A DNA stretch of 6,142 nt from DATEMK01 sp035275625 (GTDB taxonomy: Bacteria; Bacteroidota; Bacteroidia; AKYH767-A; OLB10): NCBI GenBank assembly GCA_035275625.1, contig DATEMK010000402.1:1-6142 (forward strand). The letters run 5' to 3'. The position numbers and the translations under genes are program-made. Positions 5,803 to 6,142 of the stretch are shown piece by piece. Each line of letters begins with the position of its first letter. The stretch's first letter is position 1. The notes beneath the pieces were generated by a model that worked only from the letters and a program-made list of their open reading frames with translations, ran no database searches and was not told the DNA's origin.

Positions 5803-5856
5803 TGTGAGAGAAATATCACCGATGGAACTGAAACAGATGATTAAAAATTTAGGCAA
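5803..5856 (-). pseudogene. Remnant of a GT9 glycosyltransferase gene (5' end only)
   Basis: On the minus strand from 5856 the codons give L-P-K-F-L-I-I-C-F-S-S-I-G-D-I-S-L-T. This equals the first 18 residues of the intact GT9 protein except for the start codon (TTG instead of GTG), Arg8 to Cys and Val16 to Ser. The frame then runs five unrelated codons to a TAA at 5785-5787, inside the antisense of the methyltransferase C-terminus. The other roughly 300 codons are absent. The conserved Arg of the GT9 signature is lost and the putative -7 element upstream has one mutated base, both consistent with decay. It starts 42 bases after the membrane-protein gene at 5899, nearly the same spacing (43) as the intact gene has to the peroxidase stop. 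Confidence 0.88.
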
Positions 5857-5891
5857 TGGGGTGGCCTTTTGACCAACCTATGTGATTTTTT
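5805..5891 (-). repeat. Direct repeat, copy B (partner of 2627-2713)
   Basis: Gapless partner of 2627-2713, same orientation, about 85% identical by hand count. Similarity begins about 10 bases after the methyltransferase stop codon (5795) and ends 7 bases before the stop of the membrane-protein gene. Coding and leader parts have diverged to a similar degree, as expected if this copy is not under selection. Confidence 0.92.
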
Positions 5892-5898
5892 GAAAATT

Positions 5899-6142
5899 TC
5901 ACTGTTCATACATCAACTCTCTTTGCCTATCCGCTTCTTCCTGGAGTTCTTCATTGCCCGGATCTTCGTTCAAGTTCTTAACTGCCTGAACATACTCAGG
6001 AAAATTTCTATAGAATATTTCAAACAGTACCATTCGTGGCGTTAAAAGAAATAAAAGCGCAAATCCGCCAACAATAATTATTCTGTTAAATATTTTTTTA
6101 TAGAAAGGGGATTTATTTTTTTTATATTGAATGGATGAAACA
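5899..6142 (-). CDS. Unrecognised single-pass membrane protein, C-terminal part
   Basis: I read this frame on the minus strand from the right edge to a TGA at 5901-5899. It gives 80 residues with no stop; the start lies outside the window. A lysine-rich stretch (QYKKNKSPFYKKIFNR) is followed by one hydrophobic segment (IIIVGGFALLFLL, visible residues 21-33) and then a hydrophilic tail with a Glu-rich part (NEDPGNEELQEEADRQRELM), which may be helical. Basic residues before and acidic residues after the helix suggest the N-side is cytoplasmic and the tail periplasmic. I do not recognise a family. The open frame, codon pattern and clean stop just before the GT9 leader repeat support a real gene. 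In an ancestral arrangement it may have stood directly upstream of GT9. Confidence 0.65.
   Translation of the reverse strand, partial: VSSIQYKKNKSPFYKKIFNRIIIVGGFALLFLLTPRMVLFEIFYRNFPEYVQAVKNLNEDPGNEELQEEADRQRELMYEQ

Noticed and set aside
5767..5804. Apparent continued similarity to GT9 (shared TTTTTTAAG and GGTG stretches)
   Set aside because: These bases encode the conserved methyltransferase C-terminus (ATFLRVTV), and alignment to GT9 there needs gaps; base matching falls to about 3 in 10, so the resemblance is coincidental.

Overview
The window looks like a chromosomal stretch from a member of the Bacteroidota (Flavobacteriia/Sphingobacteriia/Chitinophagia-like). The evidence is a secreted protein with a type IX secretion (T9SS) C-terminal sorting domain, promoters of the Bacteroidota type (TTTG, about 19 bases, TAnnTTTG), little use of Shine-Dalgarno sequences, AT-rich coding, and a bacteroidete-style M16 peptidase and GT9 glycosyltransferase. 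No tRNA, rRNA, CRISPR array, transposase or phage gene is visible.

Layout, left to right. (1) 1-493, minus: the first 164 residues of an exported M16 (pitrilysin/insulinase) zinc peptidase that runs off the left edge. (2) 494-670: a divergent intergenic region with promoter-like elements for both neighbours and a short tandem heptamer repeat. (3) 671-1666, plus: a complete tryptophan 2,3-dioxygenase (kynA). (4) 1678-1710: a 16-bp perfect hairpin between convergent genes, probably a bidirectional terminator. (5) 1710-2678, minus: a complete GT9 (heptosyltransferase-type) glycosyltransferase with a GTG start. (6) 2722-3777 and 3785-4705, minus: a tight two-gene operon (7-bp gap) encoding a T9SS-secreted beta-sandwich protein followed by a dihaem cytochrome c peroxidase/MauG-family protein, read from a near-consensus promoter at 4742-4772. 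(7) 4706-4982: a divergent intergenic region with an imperfect 21-bp inverted repeat. (8) 4983-5795, plus: a class I SAM-dependent methyltransferase that is visibly richer in G+C than its neighbours. (9) 5803-5891, minus: a decayed duplicate of the 5' end and leader of the GT9 gene. (10) 5899-6142, minus: the C-terminal 80 residues of an unrecognised one-helix membrane protein that enters from the right edge.

Most genes are ordinary housekeeping or accessory genes that do not form one pathway: tryptophan catabolism (kynA), cell-surface glycan synthesis (GT9), periplasmic redox (peroxidase), secreted surface protein and exported protease. The T9SS protein and the peroxidase are probably co-transcribed.

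The most informative structure is the pair of direct repeats at 2627-2713 and 5805-5891 (gapless, about 85% identical by hand count, offset exactly 3178 bases). The second copy is a GT9 start region whose reading frame ends after 23 codons, next to the methyltransferase stop codon. The roughly 3.2-kb block between the repeats (peroxidase, T9SS protein, methyltransferase) therefore looks like an insertion or rearrangement that separated, or duplicated, an original membrane-protein/GT9 junction. I found no convincing evidence of a wholly new biological system.
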